Shown here: one piece after another, positions 12,480 to 24,999 of the stretch
How positions within the stretch are numbered: the first letter of the stretch is position 1
Layout of the letters: the number at the start of each line of letters is the position of its first letter
Assembly (NCBI RefSeq): GCF_047948215.1
Contig: NC_134463.1
Span: forward strand, 59,641,701 to 59,705,700
Direction of reading: 5' to 3'
Length of the DNA stretch: 64,000 nt
From: Lycorma delicatula
Lineage: Eukaryota; Arthropoda; Insecta; Hemiptera; Fulgoridae
Translations under genes and position numbers: made by a program
The notes under the pieces: generated by a model
Seen by the model: the letters and a program-made list of their open reading frames with translations, nothing else
The model's database searches: none
What the model was told of the DNA's origin: nothing

Positions 12480-13015
12480 ATTAACACTGTTTTTTGTATT
12501 ATTGTACTTTTTAGGAAAACCAATATGCTTTTTACGTGTTATCTTTCGTTTTCATACGGTAATGGTTAGTAAAAATATCGAATTTCTTGAACTTGTATAT
12601 GTTTTTTATTTGTTTATTTTACATAAAATTTCTCAGAATTAAATTCTTTACTTTTAATAAATGTATTTCTCTCATTTAAGTTTTGATAATAAAGTTTACG
12701 TATTTATTAATCATTTAACAAAGTTTTTGTATTGTAAACGTAAAAAAAACCTGGTTTTAGACAAAAATATTTTTGTTTTACGTCGGATATTAAGAAAACT
12801 TCTGGAAAAAATGGTTCTGAAACCTGTTTTATTATCAGGTAAAAAACCATATGAAATCCCTTAATTTACCCCGTAATTTAGGTTCTTAGAAATTTGGTAT
12901 GGTTTTATTTCATTCTTTGCCCAGGAATCAGGGCGAAATCTTTCGCTAACTGAGCCGTTTCCGGATCCATGTTTATTGTACTTTTTTCATTATTTTCGAT
13001 TGTAGAATGAGCTCA
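12480..13015 (+). repeat. Family D repeat
   Basis: Block order shared with the 1.6 and 58.5 kb copies: 'ctcagaattaaattct', 'tattaatcatttaac', 'cagggcgaaatctttcgcta', 'gtttccggatccatg', 'attattttcgat..agaatgagctc'. The predicted 67- and 103-codon frames overlying it are shadows. Confidence 0.6.
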
Positions 13016-13934
13016 GAAATTACTTAAGCTTTTACATAATATTTCATAATTACGTAAAATACATTCTTCGGAATAGTTCGGTCCAAAAGCTAACCTTGGA
13101 AGGTCTCAATTTTTGATATCATCCTTATCACAGGAATATTTTGAAGCAAACCTGTAATGGCCGTTACCTGAGGCTTTGTTTTAAAAATTTGTGCGTACGG
13201 GTAACATAATTAATTTTATAAGATATCCTTGTAAATTTCTCTTTAATTTTTTTAAAATTTTGCTTTATTTCACCCATACAGTCCAGGTTAATCATATTAA
13301 TGAACAGAAAAAAGCGTGATTCTCATTTATCAAAAGACAGGCAAGACATGTTTCTTTGCTCTGCTACTATGATAAACTAGACACATATGTTTTTAATTGC
13401 CGTTTTAATTAAATAACATGTTTCAACGTTATAATATTGAAGATTGGTCTTGTAGTATAATTAATGGTTTTTTTATTATGTTCAAATTAATTTAATTTAA
13501 AAAATTCGACGCCGAAAAGTTGAAAACTGAAAGCAGTCTGAACACAGCTTAACTTCGTAAAATTCCCAGTTATTAATAAATAATTTTGTTTTTAATCACT
13601 TTACAACCACTTTCTTATAATTTCGATAAATTTGTGAACGCTTTTAATGAATGATTTTTCATTTATTTTTCAAGTTTAGTTATTCAGCTAAAATGTTATT
13701 ATTTCTAAAGATAAAAACGTTTTCAAGTAGTGATCCCATGCTGATTCGTAACGTTATAATTACAAAATAATATTGTATATTTTAAAAACAATCGGCAAAA
13801 AACTTCATTTCTTCACAACATATTTCACCCCCAACTCACTTGTTTCTGTCTTTCCTTTCGTATAAAAGTAAAATGCGTTCTCAAAACCTCTCTACAGTCC
13901 GTCCGGATTTCTACTGGATGGTTCGGACTGATTT
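13016..13934. other. AT-rich intergenic, no gene seen
   Basis: No coding or RNA signal recognised up to the family C copy. Confidence 0.55.
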
Positions 13935-14057
13935 TTAGGTAGATTTCATAAGAAAGCTACCAATTGTAATGGGTACCATGATTCGACTTCCAGAAAATTT
14001 CTACATGTCTTCTTCGTTTCACATCCCCCAGACCGCAAAAACTACCGTCAGCTCAAA

Positions 14058-14124
<67 letters not shown>

Positions 14125-14711
14125 GGAGAGAGCTGCCTTAATTTTGCGCCAATCACTTCAAATTTTTTCCTGAAAAAGACTCGACCGAAAATCTCGTTAA
14201 GTTTGTTAACGGCCAAAATCAAACCATGTGAGTGGAAATGAGGTGGCTTTTTCGAAAAAACAAAATACAGCTTAAACTTTCTATTAAGTAAAATATCGAA
14301 TTCGTTTTATATTTCTTAAGTTCCTACTATTCTTTGGATGAGGGCCTAAAACTTATGTAGTAAAGTTTTTTGATATTACCAACCATTGGCTCAGGGGGTG
14401 AAAAAAATGGGGTTTTGAAGACAATAAAAAATCATATCTCCTTTAATAGAGACAGTATCGAATCAGTTTAGTGTTCTTTAGTCTTCTAATCAATACCTAA
14501 AACTTTTGTCTAAAGCAATTTTTTATATGATCAACCCTTACGGCAAGGGATGACCAAAGTTTTACTGAAATTGTAAGAAGATCGGCTTATCGTATGCTAA
14601 ACATGGGACATTTTTTTCACATGCAACCATTGTAATAAGAAAATTTGAAGTCTTTCTTAACTTTAAAGTGGAAATCTTTTTTATCTCTTACTTAGCACCG
14701 GTGAAATGTAC
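13935..14711 (+). repeat. Family C repeat carrying an expanded microsatellite
   Basis: Starts 'aggtagatttcataagaaag', ends at 'gcaccggtgaaat' with the last few terminal bases different from the consensus. Internal order as at 11.3 kb. At the position where other copies hold a short TA-rich word, this copy holds (TA)n(GA)n. The 90-codon frame over it (13969..14241) is an artefact of the microsatellite. Confidence 0.85.
14062..14132. repeat. Compound (TA)n(GA)n microsatellite
   Basis: About 23 TA units followed by about 12 GA units with one interruption, inside a family C copy. Confidence 0.97.
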
Positions 14712-14896
14712 GGTGAAATGTGATTTTTTTTCTATTCGCTCAAAACGATTCCCAGATATGTCGTCATACATCGATGGACTTTCAAAAAATCATTTTCCTG
14801 TGATTAGAAAGTTTCGCCATTAAAGAATAAATGAGGATTTCTCAGTGGAGACTGAAGTTTGGGATCCGATGTCGCTTGATGACATATCTGTTGGCC

Positions 14897-16053
14897 AATC
14901 AAAACTTGAACAGAAAATCGTTTTCTTCTATTAGAAAATAAATAAAAAAATAAAAATTGCTTGAACTACCAAAAAAAAATTGGTTGAGCCAAATGCCTGC
15001 TGATTAGGAGATGTTGGGCTTACTGTTACAGAAGAATGAAAAAACTGATAAGTAAACTGTTAAATAAAACGAAGTTTTTTTTAGAATAATACATAGATTT
15101 TTAATAACATAAAACCAAAAAAAGGCAAAAGTTTTGAATGCACACAATTTTTCTCTAACTTATTAAAATAAATTAAATTTTTTTATAATTTGCTAACTTG
15201 TTTTTGGTGTACTCCATCGAGTACTTTGAAGAGATATCTCTGCCTTTTCAGAACAGTTTTTTTTTTTATATACGAAATTAAAAAATACAATTCAATTTTA
15301 AAATTAAATAAACTATTCTTCCGCTATTTAATTTAATCAATTGACAGTAAAACAATTACTTTTGTACAATATTAAGGAAATTAAAATTACATCATATTAC
15401 AGGAAAAATGAACACGTAATTTCTAGTATAGAAAAAATGATAATTTTATACATCAATAGAGACAAAATTAAATTTCTTTAATATCAAAAAAATTAAATAT
15501 ACAAACACAATATATATGATATATATTTGATGAACAAGTGAAATTTGAACTTAAGAACAGAAAAATAACCTTATATATTTTTAAAAATGGGCTGAAAACC
15601 GATTTTTAGTCCTTTTCGATGTTCTAAAAGACGGATAAAGATGATTTTGTTCGGAATGGCCAACAGAATGTTGGCCATTCAGAATGTTCAGAATGTTCCG
15701 AACAAAATCATCTTTATCCGTCTTTTAGAACATCGAAAAGGACTAAAAATCGGTTTTCAGCCCATTTTTAAAAATATATAAGGTTATTTTTCTGTTCAAA
15801 AATTGTGTGCATTCAAAACTTTTGCCTTTTTTTTGGTTTTATGTTATTAAAAATCTATGTATTATTCTAAAAAAAACTTCGTTTTATTTAACAGTTTACT
15901 TATCAGTTTTTTCATTCTTCTGTAACAGTAAGCCCAACATCTCCTAATCAGCAGGCATTTGGCTCAACCAATTTTTTTTGGTAGTTCAAGCAATTTTTAT
16001 TTTTTTATTTATTTTCTAATAGAAGAAAACGATTTTCTGTTCAAGTTTTGATT
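14897..16053. repeat. Very long near-identical palindrome
   Basis: Left arm 14897..15152 (256 bp) plus 15555..15656 (102 bp) is the inverse complement of the right arm 15696..16053 (358 bp). By eye the 102-bp inner segment is identical. The outer segment differs only by single-base length changes in two homopolymers. The 39-bp centre (15657..15695) contains a smaller hairpin (tggccaaca/tgttggcca) and a direct repeat of ttcagaatg. A further 13-bp inverted pair, ATGTACGGTGAAA, lies outside at 14706..14718 and 16174..16186, so the element could span about 14706..16186. No open frame, no similarity to other repeats here. Known alternatives: a young fold-back element, a replication template-switch product, or an assembly or library artefact. 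Confidence 0.92.
15153..15554. other. 402-bp segment interrupting only the left palindrome arm
   Basis: Present between the outer and inner left arm and absent from the right arm, where the two parts abut at 15797/15798. Edges are 'aattttt|ctctaac' and 'gaacttaa|gaacag'. There is no target duplication and no GT-AG edges in either orientation, so neither a simple insertion nor an intron-like loss is supported. AT-rich, no frame. Confidence 0.85.
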
Positions 16054-19000
16054 ACTGAAAAAATAGTATATGGCAACTTAAAAATAAGAATTTAGTATGT
16101 TTTGAAGTTTCGTTAAACTAAGAAGAAAAAACTTGTATATAGATACTGTTGATTTCAAAATGGATTTTGCTATTTTCACCGTACATTGTGTTTTTAACAT
16201 TCAACTTAGTTCGAAAAGAAGTCTTTAAAGAGTTAAAATAATAATAATGAGAAATAGCAAGTGTGCGTACGTCATTCTGATAGTTATCTATTGGCTAAAG
16301 AAAGCGTTCGGTTTGTTTGTTTATACTGGTTGCATTTTGGAGAGAAAACACGCATACAAGTATTACAGAGCGTACTCTATATTGTACGTACATTAATTGA
16401 ATAATTTATTATCTATTGAATGAAACGTGTCTGTATGTGTCAACAAAGAGTAAATTAAATGGGTTAAGTACAAGTATAAGGTAAAATTACCTGTATTCAT
16501 TTGATTTTGTTTTTAACTCAAAATTAAAAAACATGTAAACATTTATAAAAATTTAACTCAAAAACGGCCGAACTGTTTTTTTATGATAAGGTAAAATAAC
16601 TTTTAAATCTTTTGATTTGTTTTTAATATTGTGCTTAGAGAAGTGTTTGTGGTTAATGTCGATTTAATAAGGGAAGTAGAAAAAATTAAAAATGGTTCGA
16701 ATTTCCCATTTTTCCCTTTCAAATTGTAAATTAGATTACTAATTCAGAAATCGTTCGACTTTGTTTCTCGTGTTCTTTTCTTTCCATTTTAAACACATTT
16801 TATTTCGTTTTATGTCAATTAAAGGGCGGTAATTTATATAAAAGTTCGATTACAAATAAACCTGTATTACGTATTCGTTTCTATTCGTTCTCTAATTTTA
16901 ACATCCGGTAAATTTGTACAATAGTATATTAATAGTAAACAAACATGTAATATTTTTTTTTTAAATTGTAAGACATCTCAATATATAAAGTGAAAAACAA
17001 AATTTTCAGTAAGTTTAGGATTTAAACAAATTGTATTTTATTATTTATTTTCATGATTTTTCAACTTAAACTTAAAAATTAAACTGTTCAGTTTTTTTTT
17101 TAATTTGAAAAACTATATTTTTTAAACCCTGCAAAATACACTGAAAGTTTCCTTTTTATAATTTACATTTTAAAATTCTATTTTCAATTTAAAATAATTA
17201 TTTTATGTGACGTGCTTCTCGACGATATTCAAACGATCTGTATAGTTTCTTTTATTAAAATCTGATACGTCTTCGTGATATTCGGAGATGTAAACAAACG
17301 ATTTCATATGTAACTAATCATAATTGGGTTAACCATTTTTCGAAGTTATAATGATTCTAACATACATACGAGGTGTTAAATGGATTACCTTCTTTCGGTA
17401 GTCAGATAAATAAATAACTTTGCGTGCTCACACGTAGGTTATACGTGCGTGAGCACACGTCCGCATGGATTTCGACATTATGTTGCCTATTAGATTATTG
17501 TTTGTTACTACTTGTATAATAAATAATATTTTTAAAAAATTATTCAGTAATACATCTGAAAATTTTTTCTGTTAATTACTTTTTATTTTTAAATTGTAGT
17601 TTAGAAGAAATATATATAGTTAGTTTCTTGAAAATGTAGATCGTCTAAAATTGAAGTTTCTTTGTTTTTATATAATAAATATATAATTGTTTATGCAATT
17701 ATTTGGATTTTCCAAGCTTGAAATGGCCAAAAATATTGCGTTTCTCCTTTATATTCTTAACCTTAAAAAATTAAAAAAGTGTTCTAATTTCTATTTTAAT
17801 TAATAAACGTTTTATTATTAAAGCAAGAATTTCTAACCACTATATCCGAATGGAAGACGATATTTGACTAACAAATTGAAACAAATCATTTTATGTTTTA
17901 TTTGCTTTAGTAATTTTTTTTTTCTCCTTTAGGGAAATAAAATAATGCTAACGATTTTAGGTGACATGACATGTGATAAAAATCATCCAAAATCACGACT
18001 GTCATTTTCAAGAACAATATACGTACAATTCCTGGTATATTAGTCAAAATAAATAATAAAGTGGTTTCCAGTTTTCTTCTTCGCTGAGCCAAACATATTT
18101 TTGCCAAAATTTAATCGATCATATCGTTTGATCTCGGTTAAATTTTTTGAAAAATATGTATAATCTATTAATGAAGAAAACCAGAAACTATTTATAATTT
18201 CTCTCTCACTTTTTTTCACCGCAAGGTATTATTTTCATGATATAGCCTTAATGCCTGTAAACGATCTGAGACAAGTAAACGTAATAGCCCTTTTTTTGTT
18301 TGCCCTTTTACTGATAGAATCCTTTCACTGATTAGAATGTACTATGTGTATCACTAAGACAAGCCCACCGAAATCCGTCTGATATTCAGATCTAAAAAAC
18401 CTACTTTATCTCTGTTCATTACATTAACTGGCTATAAAGTTAATATCATCATTACTCTCATAGAAAGTACTTGTTGATTCCTGTTTTATATTCATCGTAT
18501 TGTAGAAAAACTGGAAATGGTAGTGTATAATAGTAAAATGATGTACCCGTTCTATCAGAAAGCAGTGTATAATAATAATAATAATATTATTATTAATACT
18601 GTGACTAAGCTGAACATTATTACTTTCAGAGAAGGCAACCTGGACTACAGCCTCTTATATCTCAGGTTCTTTATGCGTTACAATCCTAAGAAAAAAATTA
18701 TATTTTCTATCTGTTAATTATGCTCGATATTATTAAGCACGCTACATTAAGAAATGAGCGGAAGTTAAATCTTCACGCATATGTAATAAGGTGCAGATTT
18801 ACATTTTATATCGTACCCTTATTTATGTTTATAAACACATTATTGCACGTATGAAATTTTTATATCTGCTACTCCCCACCATATGTGATTTTATAAATTT
18901 AGTAATATATTCGTTAATATAGCCAAGAATTAATTTGCATGTTAAAAGGTTTCATTTTCTGTCTGGTGAATACTTGTTCAGTTGTTAGGTAATAGTTTTA

Positions 19001-19616
19001 AAAGATTATTTATATATGTATACTTTTTAATTTCTCTTGTTTTGGTTAAATTTATCTTACGTAAGGGAAAGCAGATGCACCTTTTCTGTATTCAAAGGTT
19101 AACCGTTTATCAAAGAAAAAAACTGTTTAAATAAAACATTAGAATTTATTTTATATTATCCTTACTTTTTAATTATCAATTCCGTATTGTCAGTATTTTT
19201 AGTTGTACAAATTTTATTTTGTTGTAGTTTAATTTCTATTTATTTATATACTATATTATGAAGATTTTCTTATTCCTTGTTTTTGGCTTTTTTTTACATT
19301 TTTGTATATTTTGTTTATGAAAATCTGAAGAACTTGTGTTTTACCAAGTTGTAAACGAAGTATTTTACGATTTTCTCCATATAACGAAGTTTTCGGAAAT
19401 TACTTTATCTTCGGTTTTTATTTTTACAATTATGTAATTCCGTTTAGCGAATCTTTCCTTCAGTTTAACGAACTTTGTAAATAAATCAGTATTATCCAAA
19501 TTATTACAATTAAATACGAATTATTGTTTCGAATTGTATATTGTGTGCCTGTGTTTTTAACAATAATTTCTTTATTGAAAAAAATTAAATAAAAATGAAT
19601 GATTGTTATATTAGTA
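16054..19616. other. AT-rich intergenic, no gene seen
   Basis: About 3.5 kb without a convincing frame or repeat. Small items: an imperfect hairpin at 17424-17456 (gtgctcacacgta / tacgtgcgtgagcac) and an AAT-type microsatellite near 18570-18597. Frames of 66 codons at 17907..18107 and 18517..18717 show no domain. Confidence 0.5.
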
Positions 19617-20653
19617 CGAGCCGCCTTTTAAGTTTTTACAAAAACAATGAAAGAAGGAGATTTTTTTTTACAAGTCGTTTTATTGTTTCTCAAAATATTC
19701 GCCTTTAAAGATTTATACACTTTTGCATGCGTTAGAACCAATTCTGAAGATTTCTTCCACTCTGAAGTTGGTACCTCAAAAACATGGTTATTGAAGGATT
19801 CAGCAGCTTCTTGAGGTGATCAAAGTTACTGACTAAGAATTTTTGTTCGATATTCGGGAACAAAAAGAAGTCGTTAGGCGATAAATCAGGTTAATACGGG
19901 CAATGATACATTAATTCAGCGTTTTTCTCTTTCAAATAATTATAACGTGCTGCGTAAGAATTGGCATTGTCAAGATGAAGAATGATGCTACATTTTCGGT
20001 TGTTTTTCCTGATTTCATGATGAATTTCCTGATTTCACTTTTGTTTGATTCGGTTAACACCCAAACAGTTGATTGTTGCTGGTTTCCGATTCGTACAAAT
20101 ATATCCAAGTTTCATCCCCTGTTACGATGTTGTATACGGATGTTGCATTTCCTCGGTCGAATGTTTTGAGCATTTCCTGACACGAGCCTGTTTTTGAGCT
20201 TTGATATACCTAAGGTTACCTCTATCTCACGGTAAGTCATATGCCGATTCTCAATCATGTTGCTTATAGCATCGATGTTTTTTTGGAAGAGCAACCGATT
20301 TTGGTCGACCACGACGAAATTCTGCAAACCAGTTGTAAATAGTCTTTTCTGACGGTGATACATTACCAAAAGTTGAAGAAAGCGATTCGAGATATTTTTG
20401 TTGAGTTAGGCGCGTACTAAAATCGAAAATAAAAATCACCTAAAATTATTTCAGGTGATTCAGGTTTCAGGTGAAACCTTCACCTGAAATTTCCATTTTT
20501 TCAAAAACTGTTTTTTCTTTTAAAGGCTCACTCGGCCCATTTCTAAGCTGCCATTGTTGTAACAATAAAAAAGTCAAATTTTAATACAATAGTAATGTCG
20601 CATTTTTAATAGTGCCATCTAGTGTGGTCATTTTTAAAAACTTAAAGGAGAGG
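19617..20653 (-). pseudogene. mariner element, internally deleted, minus strand
   Basis: TA target sites lie at 19615-19616 and 20654-20655. The inverted ends share 'cctttaagtttttaaaaa'-type sequence. The frame 20251..20439 includes the mariner N-terminal pattern QQKYLESL..FG..SPSEKTIYNWFAEF (helix-turn-helix region), and 20112..20369 continues with the Y.EI...LGIS second helix. Against the related copy at 53270..54537, two segments are missing: about 130 bp near 20035 and about 90 bp near 20203. Frameshifted and non-autonomous. The 64-codon plus-strand frame at 19975 is a shadow. Confidence 0.8.
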
Positions 20654-20969
20654 TAAAAAGGATATTTGCAACCTGTTTCGGAATACCCGCAAATTCATTA
20701 TCAACAATTCCAAAAAAAACTGAAAAAGGGTTGCATAAGTTTCCCAGCTTTACCCGTGAAAGATCGTTATTTTAAATCTCACCATTCTGTTTTTAAACAT
20801 GTTGACCATTTTACTTAAAATCGATCAAATAAATTACGAAATGTAAATTGGAAATTATTTTGAAATCCATTTTAAAGCGAGTTTACAATTCTATAGTTGT
20901 ATACTGTTTCAGCGATGTTTTACTAATTAGTACCGAATCTATCAATGTTACCTCGTGTAAAAATTAGAA

Positions 20970-21250
20970 AATGAATGGGTCGTCGTGGTCCGAATGAGTG
21001 GCCAGCCAGGAGTTCTGATTTAAATTCCCTTATTGGTTTGGTTAAAGGAGCAAATTTACTATACCAAATGAAAGACTTTGGAACAACTTAAATGGCGACT
21101 ACGTATAGTTATGCCTTCTATTCCACTCGAGTTCCTGGTTAAATCAATTGAGCAGTTCCTGGGCGATTCGAGAAGCTGGTAGCGAAATCTACCATTTCGA
21201 ATTAAAAAAAAAAAACATGCTAAACGCTTCCCTCTCGTATCCATTTTTTA
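20970..21250 (+). pseudogene. Mariner-superfamily transposase 3' fragment
   Basis: Plus-strand reading around 20973 gives 'MGRRGPNEWPARSSDLNSL', matching the RWIGRRGP..WPARSPDL block around the third catalytic Asp in insect mariner-superfamily transposases. 'KGANLLYQ' continues it, then stops and frameshifts. Here the S-P-D-L motif reads S-S-D-L. Neither end nor N-terminal half found; an isolated, decayed fragment. The minus frame at 21059..21244 is its shadow. Confidence 0.65.
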
Positions 21251-22923
21251 AAAAGAATTATAGTTAATAAAGAATTTTGAAATTGGAATAACTTTTCACT
21301 GTATATAGGCCTTAAGTAAAATATTAGCTTTTTTAATCTTCGACGTGAAAACTGTTTAGAGATATTCTCATACCCCTAATTCCGATTGATTTTAAATTTT
21401 GTAATTTTAAACAAATTAATCAGTATTTTCATCGTACTAGTTCAATTCTCTATGAAGACTGTTTAAAGAATCAAAAATTCAAAATTGTGAAACTACCCCA
21501 GCCTTTTTGAATTTTTCCTTAACTTTAATGTCATCAGTGTATTTGGAATTTTTTAAGCCATTTTCTAAGAATTTTTGTTAAATTCTGGAGATATTAATCA
21601 AAATATAGAACAATTTACTTAACCATTTTCCGGAACTTTAAAAGTTTTAAGTGTTTTGGGTTTAGGGATCTTGAACTTCGACATTCACTAAAAAACTGAA
21701 CATCGAAATTTTGGACGAATTTTATATTCTTTCCCTTTAGTAGTAATTGAGCTATAGCCGGGAAATTAACAAAACAAAAATCAAGAGAAGGAAACTGGTA
21801 ACGTAAATTCTTACAGAAAACGCGTATCGATATATCTGAAGATATTAGTAAAGCTATATGGACACAGTTACTTGTTGCTCATTTCAAATATTTGCCTATG
21901 TTTGGCATTAAGTAAAAAAAGCTTTAGAATATACCAATGTGTTTTGCCATTAAGAATTTCGATGAAAAAACGAAAAAAAATTACAGCTTTTTTTTTTTGC
22001 AGTGCCTTAACAAAAGTACTAAATCTGTAAATAGTTTTGCGTATATGTATGTATTTTTTAAACATTACAAAAATAGAAAAACAGTTTACTAACTAGTTAG
22101 AAGCGTAATAATTAGTTAATATCGGTGGTATTATTGTTTTCTGTACAATGAATCTTTGAATCCGGCAACGATTCGCTGTTCAGAAGTTCTACTAAAAATG
22201 CATTTTCATCATGGTGTGATGGGTAGGGCTTTGGTATCCAGCGAATTTATTTATTATACACTTTTATCTTATCCGATATAACTTTCTTCAAAATCAGTTT
22301 TCATTATAATTTGATATAAAAGCTCTCGAGTGACAACAACGCGTTTTTCTTTGTTATCAAGTCAGCAGCCGTAGTAAATATTTTTCCGCAAAACGTATTT
22401 CGTAATGCGTAGGATTTATATAACTCTTCAGTTGTACATATTAATGTAAGCTAATTTAAACATTTTCTCGAGTTCAGTTGAAAAACTGCACATTAAAGAA
22501 AAAAACAAACAAATGTTGATTTTCATAATTGTCTTGAGTCCTTCTTTTGGTTATGAGTAATGTAACGCACCTAAAGTACAAAATGAACCAGTCAAGAGTT
22601 GCTTTCTCTGAGGGTAATGATTATCATTATAGAATCAGTGTGGTGAACAAAATTGTATTGTCATTTTTAAGGTTGAAAATTCCTTGAATTTTAGTGGGCT
22701 TGGCAACCGTTTGTTTGAATAGTGAGGAAGGAAGCGGGAAACTACTTGATCTAGTATTTTCAATAGTAATATTTGAATTAGATCTTGTTATTTTTGAGAG
22801 GGCTACGTCATCTTCAGGTGATCTGCCCATGTTATATTGAGTACAGTGATTATGTTTACAGCAAATATCATACACAATAATGTTAACACATTATGAACTT
22901 AGTTTTCTTAGTTATATTCTATG
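21251..22923. other. AT-rich intergenic, no gene seen
   Basis: Frames of 65 and 82 codons at 21868..22065 and 22627..22875 (minus) have no recognisable domain. No repeat family recognised. Confidence 0.5.
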
Positions 22924-23733
22924 ATCCGGTAGCTGATTTCTGCAGGTATCAATGAAACTTGATTTAAATGAATGATTAATAATTTAATACATTATTGTCA
23001 GATTGCCTAGCAAAAATTAGCCGCTATTACCGTTAATTAATTTATTTTAACGAATTGCAGCTATATTTTTTAAGTAATTGAACGTTATTTGAAAGAACAT
23101 GATGAGAAGACTGTAAAAAAATATATTGCCAGCACTGTCAGCCGCAACCTCCAAGTTGCCAAGTGTAAACAGGTATATTATTGATAATTATTTACGCTCA
23201 TCGTGTTTTTCAAAAAAAAATTAATGTTTTCTGTACACGATAGTTGCGCTGCGTTCTTGTTTACAACATAAAGCAGCGCGCGCATTCCTTATCTCTCGTT
23301 CACACTCATCCAGACTGAAAGTAATTAGTTCAAATAATTTTTACAGGCAACCATGTGTTGTCATGTACAGAAAAAATTAAACTTCAGTTTAGAATATTTT
23401 GAAAATCACGATAAGCCTAAATAATTAACAATAACATACCTGTTTAAACCTTGCAACTTGGAGGTAGCGGCTGACTGACAGAGATGGCAACCATTTTTTT
23501 TTTCACTTTCTTCACATCGTTTTCTATCAAATGACGTTTAATTCACTTAAAAAAAAATATAGTTGCGATTCGTTAAAATAAATTAATTACAATATATTTA
23601 TTTAATTAAAAGTAATTGCGGCTAATTTTTGCCTGGCAACCCGACCAGTAATGTATTAAATTATAATTAATCATTCATTTAAATCGAGTTTAATTAAAAA
23701 AAAACAGATACCTGCAGAAATCAACTGCCGGAT
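22924..23733. mobile_element. Long-inverted-repeat MITE / fold-back element, about 810 bp
   Basis: Both ends read ATCCGG[T/C]AG[C/T]TGATTTC inward. The arms stay recognisably inverse-complementary for about 300 bp: 'ctgcaggtat', 'aaatgaatgattaat', 'aattagccgc', 'aacctccaag', 'aaacaggta'. They flank a unique centre near 23230-23340. The arms have diverged at many positions with indels, so this is much older than the 15-kb palindrome. No coding frame. Target duplication not clear. Confidence 0.8.
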
Positions 23734-24304
23734 TTTTGTACTATTATTGTTGTATAAATGTTCGTTAATGTCATTCTATATTTGTAATAGCGGAGCTAAA
23801 TTTTTAAATAAAATGTATATAATCTATACTGAACGTATATTTTATACGGAAGTTTAAGTTTTGAGATTAATCATATAAATTATTATTTTTTTTTTTTTTG
23901 TAAAAAAACTTTGGCTCATGAATCATATGCGTTTAGATTAAATGACGACGTACTGGGATTATTTCCTATTAAATTAAATATCAACCGGTATATTTACATT
24001 TAAGTATATTGTGAAGATTTCCTGTTTTCATTTTTAATAAAAATTTATTAATATTATTTATTGTATCATTTTGTAAATTTCCTTTCTTTTATAATTGAGA
24101 ATTTTAAAGTGGTCAAGAAATGAATACTCTAATATACTACATTTAGTTTCTTAATGTTTGTTTTTTAAACAAGAGTTCCGTGCTTTAAATTAAAATAAAT
24201 AAACATAAAGACTAAATATGTGCAGTGTTTCGGAAAGAAAAACTTGTTTTATAATTAAATAATGTTTACCTTTGTTCAATCAACAAGTTTGTTCACTATA
24301 AAAA
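23734..24304. other. AT-rich intergenic, no gene seen
   Basis: Nothing recognised between the MITE and the family A copy. Confidence 0.55.
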
Positions 24305-24999
24305 AAAATCTGATGTGCACATTTCATGACTTCCTTTTACGCCTATTAAATTACAAGTACACAATTTTTTTTAAACGAAAATTACATAAAATTTTATTTC
24401 ATTAATAACTTCTGATATTTTTTCATATTTTTTTTTATTTTTATTGTGATTATTGAATTATTATTTATCGTAAAACGTTATTTACAATCTGAGGTTAATA
24501 ATTATTAATAAATCAATATAATTAAATAAAAAAATAAAAAATAAAAAAAGGAGATGAAGTCGATGATATTTGATGATCTAAATGTCTTTTCCTTGATGAT
24601 CTAAATGTTTCATTAATTAAAATTTTTTTTATGCTATTACTCTGGAACCAATTATAATTACCACTAATGATATATCGTTGGAAAACTCTCAATGAGGGCT
24701 TATTACTGTAGTTAAGAAAAAGTCCAATTTTTGGGCTTTTTTTGGACAATTTTAGTTCATTCGATTGCAATCAAAAGGGGAGATGCATAACTAGATGTTA
24801 CACTACAGTCTTAAATTCAAAATGTCAACGTCTTACGACTAATCGTTTTTGAGTTGTGCGAGATACATACGTACGTAAGTACGTACAGAAGTCACGCCGA
24901 AACTAGTCAAAATGGATACAGGGATGGTCAAAATGGATATTTCCGTTGAAATCTGAAAACCGAAATTTTTCGCGATCACAACACTTCCTTCGTACTTTT
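24305..24999 (-). repeat. Family A repeat, near full length
   Basis: Plus-strand reading runs from 'tctgatgtgcac' to 'cgatcacaacacttccttcg'. The B-box-like section is largely lost around 24550-24600. Contains the tacgtacg-rich segment near 24870. Frames 24522..24770 (minus) and 24946..25173 (plus) are readings of the repeat. Confidence 0.85.

Noticed and set aside
12331..12642. 103-codon open frame with hydrophobic stretches
   Set aside because: Overlaps a family D repeat, composition follows T-rich DNA, no domain or conserved start.
15153..15554. Intron lost from a retrocopied right arm
   Set aside because: No GT-AG (or CT-AC) edges at the 402-bp segment and no coding frame in the arms.
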